Assembly (NCBI GenBank): GCA_052161605.1
Contig: CP197409.1
Reading direction: 5' to 3' (one strand)
Length of the DNA: 64,000 nucleotides
From: JBKCUI01 sp052161605
GTDB taxonomy: Bacteria > Planctomycetota > Planctomycetia > Pirellulales > Pirellulaceae
Shown: in pieces, positions 19,070 to 26,588 of the stretch
Layout of the letters: each line of letters starts with the position of its first letter
Position numbering within the stretch: position 1 is the first letter of the stretch
Position numbers and translations under genes: made by a program
The notes under the pieces: generated by a model
Told to the model about the DNA's origin: nothing
Databases searched by the model: none
Seen by the model: only the letters and a program-made list of their open reading frames with translations

Positions 19070-20197
19070 CTACTTTAAGTAGGAAAGAACGAGCAGAGCG
19101 TAACCAGTTACGAGATTTGGGTCACCCTCCATCCATCGTGGATTGGAATTAAGCCAAGAACCGTTTTCCTGTTGCGTTGATTTCAGCTGGTCGCCGAGTT
19201 CGTTTTTCCAGTTACGCTTTCCTTTCACAGTCTCGAACTCGTCGCTGCCGAGTGCAGACAGCGCCTTGGCCATCGTATGCTGATAGTAGTAGAGTCCAGT
19301 ATCCCCCATACCAGGATTCGAGTTTACAGAGTAGTTCTTGCTCAAGAAATCGGAGACGGCTTTTACACGAACGTCCGACTTGTCGACTCCGGCGTAAATC
19401 ATGCTCTTCAAGCCCGCATAGGACATCGAAGCATACGAACGTAATGCACCGGTCGTCTCGTCAACACCCGCCATAGATTCGCCGCCGTTTGCGGGAGTGT
19501 AGTAAAAACCACCATCGTTAGATCGATTTGCAAACGGGGTGTCGTTGTGGGGGGATTCCAAATTCTGACAGCGAGAAACGAAAAGCAACGCTCTTTGGAT
19601 CGCTGGGTCATCCTCGGCGCAGCCTGCGTCTCGTAAAGCCTCGATCAGGAATGCCGTATTGGATAGATCAGGACGAGATTTACTACCATAGCCTGCTCCT
19701 CCATATTCTGGACTCTCGGCTGTGATCCCTTCACCCTCGTCCCATTGCTGCTCCTTAACAAATCTCTCTGCATTCTTGAGGATGAGGTTGTATTCGCCAT
19801 TTGTATTCAATTTCGAGAGGGCGGAGATGGCAAGACATGTCTCATAATTGGCATGTACCGACCCCTCAGCATAGATGCCTCCATTGTCGCGAACCGATTT
19901 CAAAAGGAACCCGAGTGATTTGTCCACCATGGGATCATCGGTGGTAAGTCCCGAAGCGAGCATGCTTGATAACAACAACCCCGTTACTCCAGGGCCGCGA
20001 GTCGTGCTAAAGGAACCATCGGGAAGCTGGGACTCTCGAAGGAAGTTCAGCCCCTTTTCGACAATCCGAGCCCGTTCGTCGTTACGAACAATCGCAACAT
20101 CGCTTTGTTGAGAATAGCAATGCGAAATCGAGAAACTGAAAAAGGGGGCAGCGGGGAGGAGTACCGCCGCCAGAAACTGAAGTTGTTTACTTTTCAT
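19070..20197 (-). CDS. secreted prenyltransferase/squalene-oxidase repeat protein
   Basis: A roughly 375-residue protein with an N-terminal signal ('LAAVLLPAAPFFSFSISHC'). It has repeated alpha/alpha-barrel units typical of terpenoid cyclase/prenyltransferase-like folds: 'GLNFLRESQLPDGSFS', 'SLGFLLKSVRDNGGIYAEG', 'AERFVKEQQWDEGEG', 'LLFVSRCQNLES' with 'NDGGFYYTP', and a final 'QQENGSWLNS'. Planctomycetes have many such exported proteins; the catalytic DxDD of true squalene-hopene cyclases is not seen, so it is unlikely to be a cyclase. A sugar, lipid or structural role cannot be chosen. ATG 20197 was preferred to the one at 20215 because the signal peptide then begins 'MKSKQ'. Confidence 0.82.
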   Translation of the reverse strand: MKSKQLQFLAAVLLPAAPFFSFSISHCYSQQSDVAIVRNDERARIVEKGLNFLRESQLPDGSFSTTRGPGVTGLLLSSMLASGLTTDDPMVDKSLGFLLKSVRDNGGIYAEGSVHANYETCLAISALSKLNTNGEYNLILKNAERFVKEQQWDEGEGITAESPEYGGAGYGSKSRPDLSNTAFLIEALRDAGCAEDDPAIQRALLFVSRCQNLESPHNDTPFANRSNDGGFYYTPANGGESMAGVDETTGALRSYASMSYAGLKSMIYAGVDKSDVRVKAVSDFLSKNYSVNSNPGMGDTGLYYYQHTMAKALSALGSDEFETVKGKRNWKNELGDQLKSTQQENGSWLNSNPRWMEGDPNLVTGYALLVLSYLK

Positions 20198-20257
20198 GTT
20201 GCTGTTGAACGACAAGTTGAAGTTGATAAATGATCGTTAAGGTGAAATTTGTGCAGG

Positions 20258-20992
20258 CTAGTGTGCATGCTTGCGAGCCAGCTCATCTCTAAGCTTAGCT
20301 GCCAGCTCGTATTGTTCATCTCGTACCGCAGCCGCCAACCTTTCTTGCAAGCTATCCCCGACCTCATATTCGTTTCGGATCGATTCGCGCAGCTTCACAA
20401 GTTGTTGGACCATCTCATCTGATTCAAATTCATCGCTTGCCTCGTGCTCTTCAAACACGGCGCGGATTGTCTCGAGTCCTTGATTGATCTCCTTGATGGC
20501 CGTTTCAGGAGACGAATCATCTAGCGAGGCAAGAGCAGCAGCCTGGGTTCTATGAAACAATACGAACGGCCGATACTGTTCGTGGCTCATCGTCCATTCC
20601 TCTTCGGGAGAGTGGTCGCGACAAACATCCATAAGAGCTAAGGTGTGATCGGCGTCTTCAACCGCTCGGTGATAGTGTTCAAGTCTTAGCCAGGATATCC
20701 GACGATGATAGAACTGTACAAATTCTCGGTCTGCCTCAAAACACTGCTTTTCAGACATGACGAACTCGGGCTCCTCCTTCTCGTGTTCCAGCAAAGCGTC
20801 TAAAAAGGTCTGGCACCCTTCAAACTTCCCACCGTCCGGACGGCCGTTCGTTTCCATCTGCAAAACCCCTAGATCGACTCTCATCTGGATCACGTCTCTT
20901 CCATCGCTTCCCTTGACCAAGCGTACAGAGAGGGAGTGCGGGTCAAAGTGCCAGTTCTTAAGAATGGCGTCGAGGCCCTGGTACGAACTCAT
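20258..20992 (-). CDS. UvrB/UvrC-motif (UVR) domain protein
   Basis: A cytoplasmic protein of about 244 residues whose C-terminus carries a UVR motif ('LQERLAAAVRDEQYELAAKLRDEL'), a helical hairpin found in UvrB, UvrC and bacterial stress proteins such as McsA. The central part is acidic and helical and includes 'RRISWLRLEHYHRAVEDADHT', suggestive of a TPR-like stretch. No nuclease or ATPase motif is present, so a direct role in excision repair is unlikely. The start at 20992 ('MSSYQGLDAIL') is chosen because upstream residues look non-conserved; an ATG at 21157 would add 55 residues. Divergent from the leucyl-transferase gene. Confidence 0.75.
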   Translation of the reverse strand: MSSYQGLDAILKNWHFDPHSLSVRLVKGSDGRDVIQMRVDLGVLQMETNGRPDGGKFEGCQTFLDALLEHEKEEPEFVMSEKQCFEADREFVQFYHRRISWLRLEHYHRAVEDADHTLALMDVCRDHSPEEEWTMSHEQYRPFVLFHRTQAAALASLDDSSPETAIKEINQGLETIRAVFEEHEASDEFESDEMVQQLVKLRESIRNEYEVGDSLQERLAAAVRDEQYELAAKLRDELARKHAH

Positions 20993-21435
20993 CTCGACTG
21001 AACTCACTTTTTTACGAACAACATGGCTGGGATTGGAGACGGGCTCCTCCCCGTATCTCTTTTGGTTTGGTTTCACGGCGACGCCTTTACTGGTGTTAGA
21101 CAAAACCGTTATTGAGAGTATAACATCGATCCCAACAATGCGAACTGGTTTTGCCAAACAAGTGTTCGCATTATGGAGCCCAAGGTAAAGTCATTGCAGC
21201 CAAAAATGACTCTCTTGAGACTACGATTTCAAGGAGTCGCAGGGAGCCACCGGCCTCCACTGAGAACGAATGGCGGCAATTTTTTTGGACCAAGAAGGAG
21301 TTTGGTGCGGCGAAAAATTATCTTTTCAGCTCGCGGCTAGTAGAAATCTGAATTTGTCAAGCCGTGACAATATGCTAGCCAGCACTCCCCGGAAAGCTTA
21401 CAATTCAACCGCTGTTCTCCTTCAATGGGATCCCT

Positions 21436-22209
21436 ATGCCTGCCGAAAAACCGCCTCGAACTTTGCCGATCGCAGGAGGAACTCAGAAGCGAATCCCAGC
21501 TTCAGTTCCCGCAGATACCGTTTTGCCCAACGTGCATGCATGCGCTTATCTAGAGCACCGAACGGCAAACTTGCCGCTGGTCCTTTGCAAACATCGATTG
21601 CCGGGGAAAACCATGGATGAGGTCTTCGCTGCTGGCTTGAGACGTGCGGGGGTCTTTTTGTATTTTACAGCATGTGAAGGCTGTCGTGCTTGTGAGCCAA
21701 CCCGTGTCGACGTCGATCACTTTGCGTGGACGCGATCTTGGAAGAGAATCTTGTCTAGAGGAGATCGACTTCTTCGGTGCGAACACGGCCCTACGGTTTG
21801 TGACGAGGAACATCTGCTGCTCTTTAACAGGCATCGTTCCGAGAGAAATCTGGGCGAGGACAACTCGGAATACGGACTGGACGACTACGAAAGTTTTCTC
21901 GTCGAGAGTTGCTGCGAACAAACCAATGAACTTAGGTTTTATCTCAATGGACAGTTAGTGGCGGTTTCCGTGATCGATTTTGGCGACAATTCGATTTCTG
22001 CCGTTTATACCTATTTTGATCCCGATCACTCCAAATTGTCCATTGGGACCTACTCCATTCTGAAGCAAATAGAGTTCTGCCTCAAAACCAAACGAAAGCA
22101 TCTCTATTTGGGTATGTACGTCGCGGAGAATCCACATCTTAGTTACAAAGCGAGGTTCGTTCCGCAACAACGGTGGATTCAAGGTTCCTGGATGGATATC
22201 GACAAATAA
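21436..22209 (+). CDS. bpt: aspartate/glutamate leucyltransferase / arginyltransferase family (Bpt/Ate)
   Basis: A 257-residue tRNA-protein transferase of the bacterial N-end rule pathway. It attaches Leu (Bpt) or Arg (Ate) from tRNA to N-terminal acidic residues, marking proteins for ClpS/ClpAP degradation. Family motifs: 'YFTACEGCRACEPTRVDVDHF' with the paired Cys, 'AVSVIDFGDNSISAVYTYFDPDHS', 'SIGTYSILKQIEFCLK' and 'YLGMYVAENPHLSYKARFVP', in order. The ribosome site is weak (TGGGAT). A kinase gene follows 22 bases downstream on the same strand. Bpt versus Ate specificity is not decidable from these motifs. Confidence 0.93.
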   Translation: MPAEKPPRTLPIAGGTQKRIPASVPADTVLPNVHACAYLEHRTANLPLVLCKHRLPGKTMDEVFAAGLRRAGVFLYFTACEGCRACEPTRVDVDHFAWTRSWKRILSRGDRLLRCEHGPTVCDEEHLLLFNRHRSERNLGEDNSEYGLDDYESFLVESCCEQTNELRFYLNGQLVAVSVIDFGDNSISAVYTYFDPDHSKLSIGTYSILKQIEFCLKTKRKHLYLGMYVAENPHLSYKARFVPQQRWIQGSWMDIDK

Positions 22210-22231
22210 AATCGGTAGCTATACTGGGTGC

Positions 22232-23134
22232 ATGGGAATATTCGAGAAACTCTTCAAAAAGGATGCTGCAACCACCAGTGGCGTTGCCTCCTCAAAACGG
22301 GTGGATGTAGAAGCTCGCTTCGAACGTATTCGTTCCGCTATTTCCGGAACGATGAGCAATTTTTTTGTTGCCAAAGATCGAGAGAACAACAACCGCATCG
22401 TTGGAGTAAAACTATGCGATGTGGATAAGGTCGAGTTTTTTGAAGCCAGATTTAAGGGTCTCAACAAACCGTCCGAGGGGGAAATCGGCGCTCAGATGAA
22501 CCACCCGAATATTGCGCAGACCCTCGAGTATGGGCTTACGACGAAAAACCAACCCTACATCGTCATGGAGTTCGTGGACGGCCCTGGTTTGCAGGTTCTA
22601 GTTCTGGAAAAGGATGAGAAGGCGCTCCAGGGGAATAGACTGAGCTTGATCACCCAGATGGCGGAGGCTCTTAACTACGTCCATAAAAAAGAATTCATTC
22701 ACAGAGACGTCTGCCCCCGCAACTACATCTGCAGCCAAGATCTAAAGGTTGTTAAGCTGATCGACTTTGGATTGACCCTGCCAGCAACCAAGCACTTTAT
22801 GTTGCCAGGTAATCGGACTGGGACTCCACTATACATGTCTCCAGAGATTGTGCGGCGTCGCAGTACCGACAAGCGAGTCGATATCTTCTCCTTTGGTGTA
22901 ACCTGTTACCATATCATTACCTTTGATCTGCCTTGGCAAACGTCCGATACGACTGGTAAAGCGGCCCTGCACCACGACACTGCCCCACCGACCGAGATTT
23001 TGGAGCTTCGACCAGATCTGGATAAAACTCTTGCAAACGCGGTGATGGGCGCAATCAAAGCCAACGTCGACCAACGAACACCCGATATGGAAACCATGTT
23101 AAGACAACTCAGACAGGTTAAGAAGTCACCTTGA
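22232..23134 (+). CDS. atypical serine/threonine protein kinase
   Basis: A 300-residue eukaryotic-like kinase consisting of little more than the catalytic domain. Visible are the VAIK-type Lys ('IVGVKLC'), a C-helix Glu region, the hinge 'YIVMEFVDG', the catalytic loop 'FIHRDVCPRNYI', 'KLIDFGLTLP' for DFG, and 'GTPLYMSPE' for the activation segment end. The catalytic-loop Lys of HRDxKxxN is replaced by Cys and the glycine-rich loop is weak ('ISGTMSNFFVAKD'). No transmembrane or sensor domain follows, so it is cytoplasmic. It starts 22 bases after the leucyltransferase and its TGA overlaps the TTG start of the methyltransferase. Confidence 0.9.
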   Translation: MGIFEKLFKKDAATTSGVASSKRVDVEARFERIRSAISGTMSNFFVAKDRENNNRIVGVKLCDVDKVEFFEARFKGLNKPSEGEIGAQMNHPNIAQTLEYGLTTKNQPYIVMEFVDGPGLQVLVLEKDEKALQGNRLSLITQMAEALNYVHKKEFIHRDVCPRNYICSQDLKVVKLIDFGLTLPATKHFMLPGNRTGTPLYMSPEIVRRRSTDKRVDIFSFGVTCYHIITFDLPWQTSDTTGKAALHHDTAPPTEILELRPDLDKTLANAVMGAIKANVDQRTPDMETMLRQLRQVKKSP

Positions 23135-23934
23135 TCGACCCCCTGTCGCCCACGGAATTGCAAAATCGCAACGCTTACAATCGCATGGCGAAAGCAGGCC
23201 ATGTTCTGGCACAACCTGTTACTCCCGAAGAGCTAAAGTGTCCGCTCGAGGTGGTGGATGGGCGAGGTTGGTTGGGAGGATGTATTCGAGGTTGGCGGGT
23301 GCTCTGCTTGGCTGCTGGCGGGGGTAGGCACAGCGCTCTTTATGCCGCCGCTAGTGCCGACGTCACCGTTGTCGATATCAGCGAAGGAATGCTGGAACTC
23401 GATCGAGAAATATGCGCACACTACAGGTTTAATGCACGGTTGATTCAAGCGTCCATGCTGTCGATGCCCATGCTGAAGGATGAAGAATTCGACCTTGTGA
23501 TTCACCCCGTGAGCACTTGCTATGTAAGCCAGTTGCAACCGGTTTTCGAGGAGGTTGCACGCGTGCTCCGACCGGGAGGACTCTATGTCTCCCAGCATAA
23601 ATCCCCCTTTAGTTTGCAATGCTCGCTTTTAACAGATCGTGGCAAATACTGGGTGGAATCCGAGGTGGGTAGCGTTTCCAAACCGGTCCCGCACGGTCAG
23701 AAGAGTCCGCTTCGCGAAACCGACGCCACCGAAATCTCCCACTCGCTCGAGGCGATTCTCGGCGGTATCTGCCGGGCAGGTATGGTGATCGAAGACCTTA
23801 CGGAACCCGATCATATCAAGACCGATGCGGAGATCGACTCGTCGGGGCATCGTGCAAAATTCATTCGGCCCTACCTCCGGATCAAAGCCCGTCGCGCTTC
23901 TCAAAAGAAAACAAGCGGACTAATACTTCCGTGA
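23131..23934 (+). CDS. class I SAM-dependent methyltransferase
   Basis: A 267-residue methyltransferase coupled to the kinase by a TTGA overlap (TTG start). The SAM-binding motif I is 'WRVLCLAAGGGRHSALYAAAS', motif II 'DVTVVDISEGMLELDR', and post-motif 'EEFDLVIHPVSTCYVS' with 'VARVLRPGGLYVSQH'. The substrate is not apparent. The region 'KPVPHGQKSPLRETDATEIS' near residue 200 lies where substrate-contact segments usually occur. Organisation leucyltransferase-kinase-methyltransferase suggests a protein-quality or signalling module, but no evidence beyond linkage supports that. Confidence 0.9.
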   Translation: MIDPLSPTELQNRNAYNRMAKAGHVLAQPVTPEELKCPLEVVDGRGWLGGCIRGWRVLCLAAGGGRHSALYAAASADVTVVDISEGMLELDREICAHYRFNARLIQASMLSMPMLKDEEFDLVIHPVSTCYVSQLQPVFEEVARVLRPGGLYVSQHKSPFSLQCSLLTDRGKYWVESEVGSVSKPVPHGQKSPLRETDATEISHSLEAILGGICRAGMVIEDLTEPDHIKTDAEIDSSGHRAKFIRPYLRIKARRASQKKTSGLILP

Positions 23935-24024
23935 AATCCAATTTCCTGGCGGCATGCGTGCAGGCACGACGTTGGTGGACCTGGGTGGCAAGCTCTGGGG
24001 AACGAAGAGCGTGATTGTCCCCTC

Positions 24025-24573
24025 CTAATTCAACTCAGGGTTAGAGTTCAGCGGTGCATCGATCTGTTTAAGTACGATCTCGTCGCCAATCTGTTTCACC
24101 AGATCGTCCCAGCAGTCATCTTCCTGCAAGATCACAGGATCATCGATCTGGGAAATCAACCAGCTTCCAGAAGCAAGTTCCAGCTCCAATTGGCCCGGCC
24201 CCCAGCCTGACAGACCATCAAAAAGTTTGAATCGGACGTCCTTAAAGGTAAATAGTTTCTTCAGAATTTCTTGATCGGTCGTTACCCAAAGCTCGTCCGA
24301 CAATTTGGTCCCCCCCAATGAACTAGAGTCGTGTAAAGCAATGAGGGGACCATCAACCGGCCCGCCATAATGCAACCATCCATCATGGATGCACTCGACC
24401 TCGCAAACCATCGACACGACTTTGTGAAGCGTAAAGTCTGTAGGGCGGTTGAGAACTAGTCCCAAGGCTTCCTTATCCGAGTGCTGAAGCATCAGAACGA
24501 CCGTGCGAAAAAAATTGGGGTCCTCAAGAAAGGGAGACGCCAAAATAGCCTTTCCTGCTAACGATTCGAACAT
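24025..24573 (-). CDS. YqgE/AlgH (UPF0301) family protein
   Basis: A 182-residue conserved protein. Typical segments are 'GKAILASPFLEDPNFFRTVVLM', 'EALGLVLNRPTDFTL', 'LHYGGPVDGPLIALH' and 'FDGLSGWGPGQLELEL'. The biochemical role is unknown; in Pseudomonas AlgH affects alginate regulation. The gene is convergent with the methyltransferase gene and ends 91 bases from it. It lies downstream of the ABC exporter, with a 56-base gap, on the same strand. The family assignment is firm. Confidence 0.94.
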   Translation of the reverse strand: MFESLAGKAILASPFLEDPNFFRTVVLMLQHSDKEALGLVLNRPTDFTLHKVVSMVCEVECIHDGWLHYGGPVDGPLIALHDSSSLGGTKLSDELWVTTDQEILKKLFTFKDVRFKLFDGLSGWGPGQLELELASGSWLISQIDDPVILQEDDCWDDLVKQIGDEIVLKQIDAPLNSNPELN

Positions 24574-24629
24574 AGTGCTACATACTTTCCAAACCGAACA
24601 ATGAATGTACCCTCGTACACAATGCTTAT

Positions 24630-26588
24630 TTAATCCTCGTCTGACGAGATTGCGATGGGGTTCTCTGTTTGCAATCGAACCATCTGTTGATACACCCCTT
24701 CGCTCTCGAGCAAACTCGCATGATTACCGACTTGCACGATCCTACCCGCGTCCATGACCAAAATCAGGTCGGCGTTCATAATTGTACTCAATCGGTGCGC
24801 GATGACGAAGGAAGTACGGTTTTGTAATAGAGTTGCCAAGCTATTCTGAATCAATCTTTCGCTTTGGCTATCCAAGTTGCTAGTCGCTTCGTCGAGAATC
24901 AAAATCTTGGGATCCGCCAGAATAGCACGTGCAATCGCGAGCCTTTGTCGCTGCCCACCGCTGAGTTTGAATCCCCTTTCCCCGATTTTCGTCTGATAGC
25001 CCTTTGGTGATTCCATTATGAACTCGTGGGCCGCTGCGGAACGGGCCGCCGCCTCGACCTCGGCTTGCGTAGCTCGACGGCGACCATAGGAAATGTTCTC
25101 CTGAATAGTACCGTCGAAAAGAAACACGTCTTGCTCGACAACTCCGAGCAGCTTGCGATATGAGTGCAATTTAATGTCTCGCAAGTCGACACCATCGAGG
25201 CGAATCACACCGGAAGTGGGATCGAAAAAACGTGCCACCAGATTGCATAGGGTGGTTTTGCCCGCACCACTCCGACCAACAATCGCTACAGTCGAACCAG
25301 GTGAGGTGGTAAAAGAAATGTTAGAAAGGACACTACTTTCCGATTCCGGATATCGAAACGAAACATCTTCAAAGGTCATCACCCCTGCTACATCCCGACG
25401 CGCGAGTCTTACAGCACCATGACAGTCTTGAAGTTCGCGGGGAGTCGCCAACAGATCAAGCACCCGATCCAGTCCAGCGAGATTGTTTTGAAACTGAACG
25501 GCACTGCCTGTCAAAGTTGCAATTGGTCCGAGAAGCATGGTCAAATAGACCAAAAACATCATCAAATCACCTAGTGTTAGTTGATCCTGCATTATTTGCC
25601 ATCCCCCGTAGACGAGGAGTGCGGTCGAAGCCAGCGGAATAAGCACCTCCCAGATGATCTCGATCATTCGTGTCTTCCACCACACAAGAAGATTTTGTCG
25701 GACTAGGACATGGCTCCACCACGTGAACCTCTTGGTCTCGGTTTTTTGCCTCGCGAATGTTCGAACAACCCGAATCCCACCAAAGGTTTCCGTTGTACTG
25801 GAATCAATCTTTTGACGCCTTTCCCGAGCATCCTTGTATAGAGGGCGAATCGCGTAAATCCAGGTCCGATGGCTTAAGTAGACTGCGGGCAAAAGAAGTA
25901 TTCCGGCAGCAAGAAGCTTCCAATCGACAAACGCCAGTATGATCAGGCTGCCTGTAAGCTGTACGATGGCTTGCCATGGATTATAAACCATACTGAAAAT
26001 CAATTCCGCAATACCACCAGCATCCTCACGGATCAAACTCGTTGCACCTCCCGACTTGAGCTGTTGAATTTTGTGCAAGGGCATATGCAACATATGCTCG
26101 AAGACACGTTTCCGAATCGACATGGACACCTGCTGCACAGTCTTAGTGCAAAGCCAACGCCCCCAAAGGTGAATAATAGTGCGAATCAACGTTATAACGG
26201 TCACGCCGATCGCAATCCACACGAGGAGCTCCAACGGTGTCCAACTCGAAAACGAAACTCCAGCCCAATCTCGCGGTGCAAGAGGCGGTTTGGTCAGCGC
26301 ATAATCAATTGCAAACTTCGTACCCAGCGGAGGGATCAACGCCAAACCTGTCGAAATCGTCAAAGTGAACAATCCAACAAGCAGCTTCTTGTAATGCCCT
26401 CTCAGCATCCCCCAAAAAGACCGAAACAATTGAAAGAACGATCGATGAGATCGAGAAACCAAGGCATCCTTTTCCTTGGAACTCATCGAGGCGTGAAAGG
26501 ATTCCACCTCGCGTCGTTTCTGCCGCTCCTTGCGTCGTTCTGCAAGGCCCGCCAGATATTCGACATACTCCGATTTACTAGTTGGCAT
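24630..26588 (-). CDS. ABC exporter, fused permease and ATPase (MsbA-like)
   Basis: A 652-residue half-transporter with a type IV exporter membrane domain (about residues 60-360, six helices) followed by an ATPase. ATPase motifs: Walker A 'GRSGAGKTTLCNL', Q-loop 'LGVVEQDVFLFDGTI', signature 'LSGGQRQRLAIARA', Walker B 'ILILDEATSNLDSQ' and H-loop 'AHRLSTI'. Homodimers of this kind export lipids, peptides or drugs across the inner membrane; the substrate is not predictable. A basic N-terminal extension ('ERRKERQKRREVESF') precedes the first helix. It starts directly after the stop codon of the upstream HerA-like ATPase gene, with no spacing. Confidence 0.93.
   Translation of the reverse strand: MPTSKSEYVEYLAGLAERRKERQKRREVESFHASMSSKEKDALVSRSHRSFFQLFRSFWGMLRGHYKKLLVGLFTLTISTGLALIPPLGTKFAIDYALTKPPLAPRDWAGVSFSSWTPLELLVWIAIGVTVITLIRTIIHLWGRWLCTKTVQQVSMSIRKRVFEHMLHMPLHKIQQLKSGGATSLIREDAGGIAELIFSMVYNPWQAIVQLTGSLIILAFVDWKLLAAGILLLPAVYLSHRTWIYAIRPLYKDARERRQKIDSSTTETFGGIRVVRTFARQKTETKRFTWWSHVLVRQNLLVWWKTRMIEIIWEVLIPLASTALLVYGGWQIMQDQLTLGDLMMFLVYLTMLLGPIATLTGSAVQFQNNLAGLDRVLDLLATPRELQDCHGAVRLARRDVAGVMTFEDVSFRYPESESSVLSNISFTTSPGSTVAIVGRSGAGKTTLCNLVARFFDPTSGVIRLDGVDLRDIKLHSYRKLLGVVEQDVFLFDGTIQENISYGRRRATQAEVEAAARSAAAHEFIMESPKGYQTKIGERGFKLSGGQRQRLAIARAILADPKILILDEATSNLDSQSERLIQNSLATLLQNRTSFVIAHRLSTIMNADLILVMDAGRIVQVGNHASLLESEGVYQQMVRLQTENPIAISSDED

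Noticed and set aside
20993..21157. N-terminal extension of the UVR-motif protein
   Set aside because: The extra 55 residues show no feature of the family and no ribosome site; the internal start was preferred.
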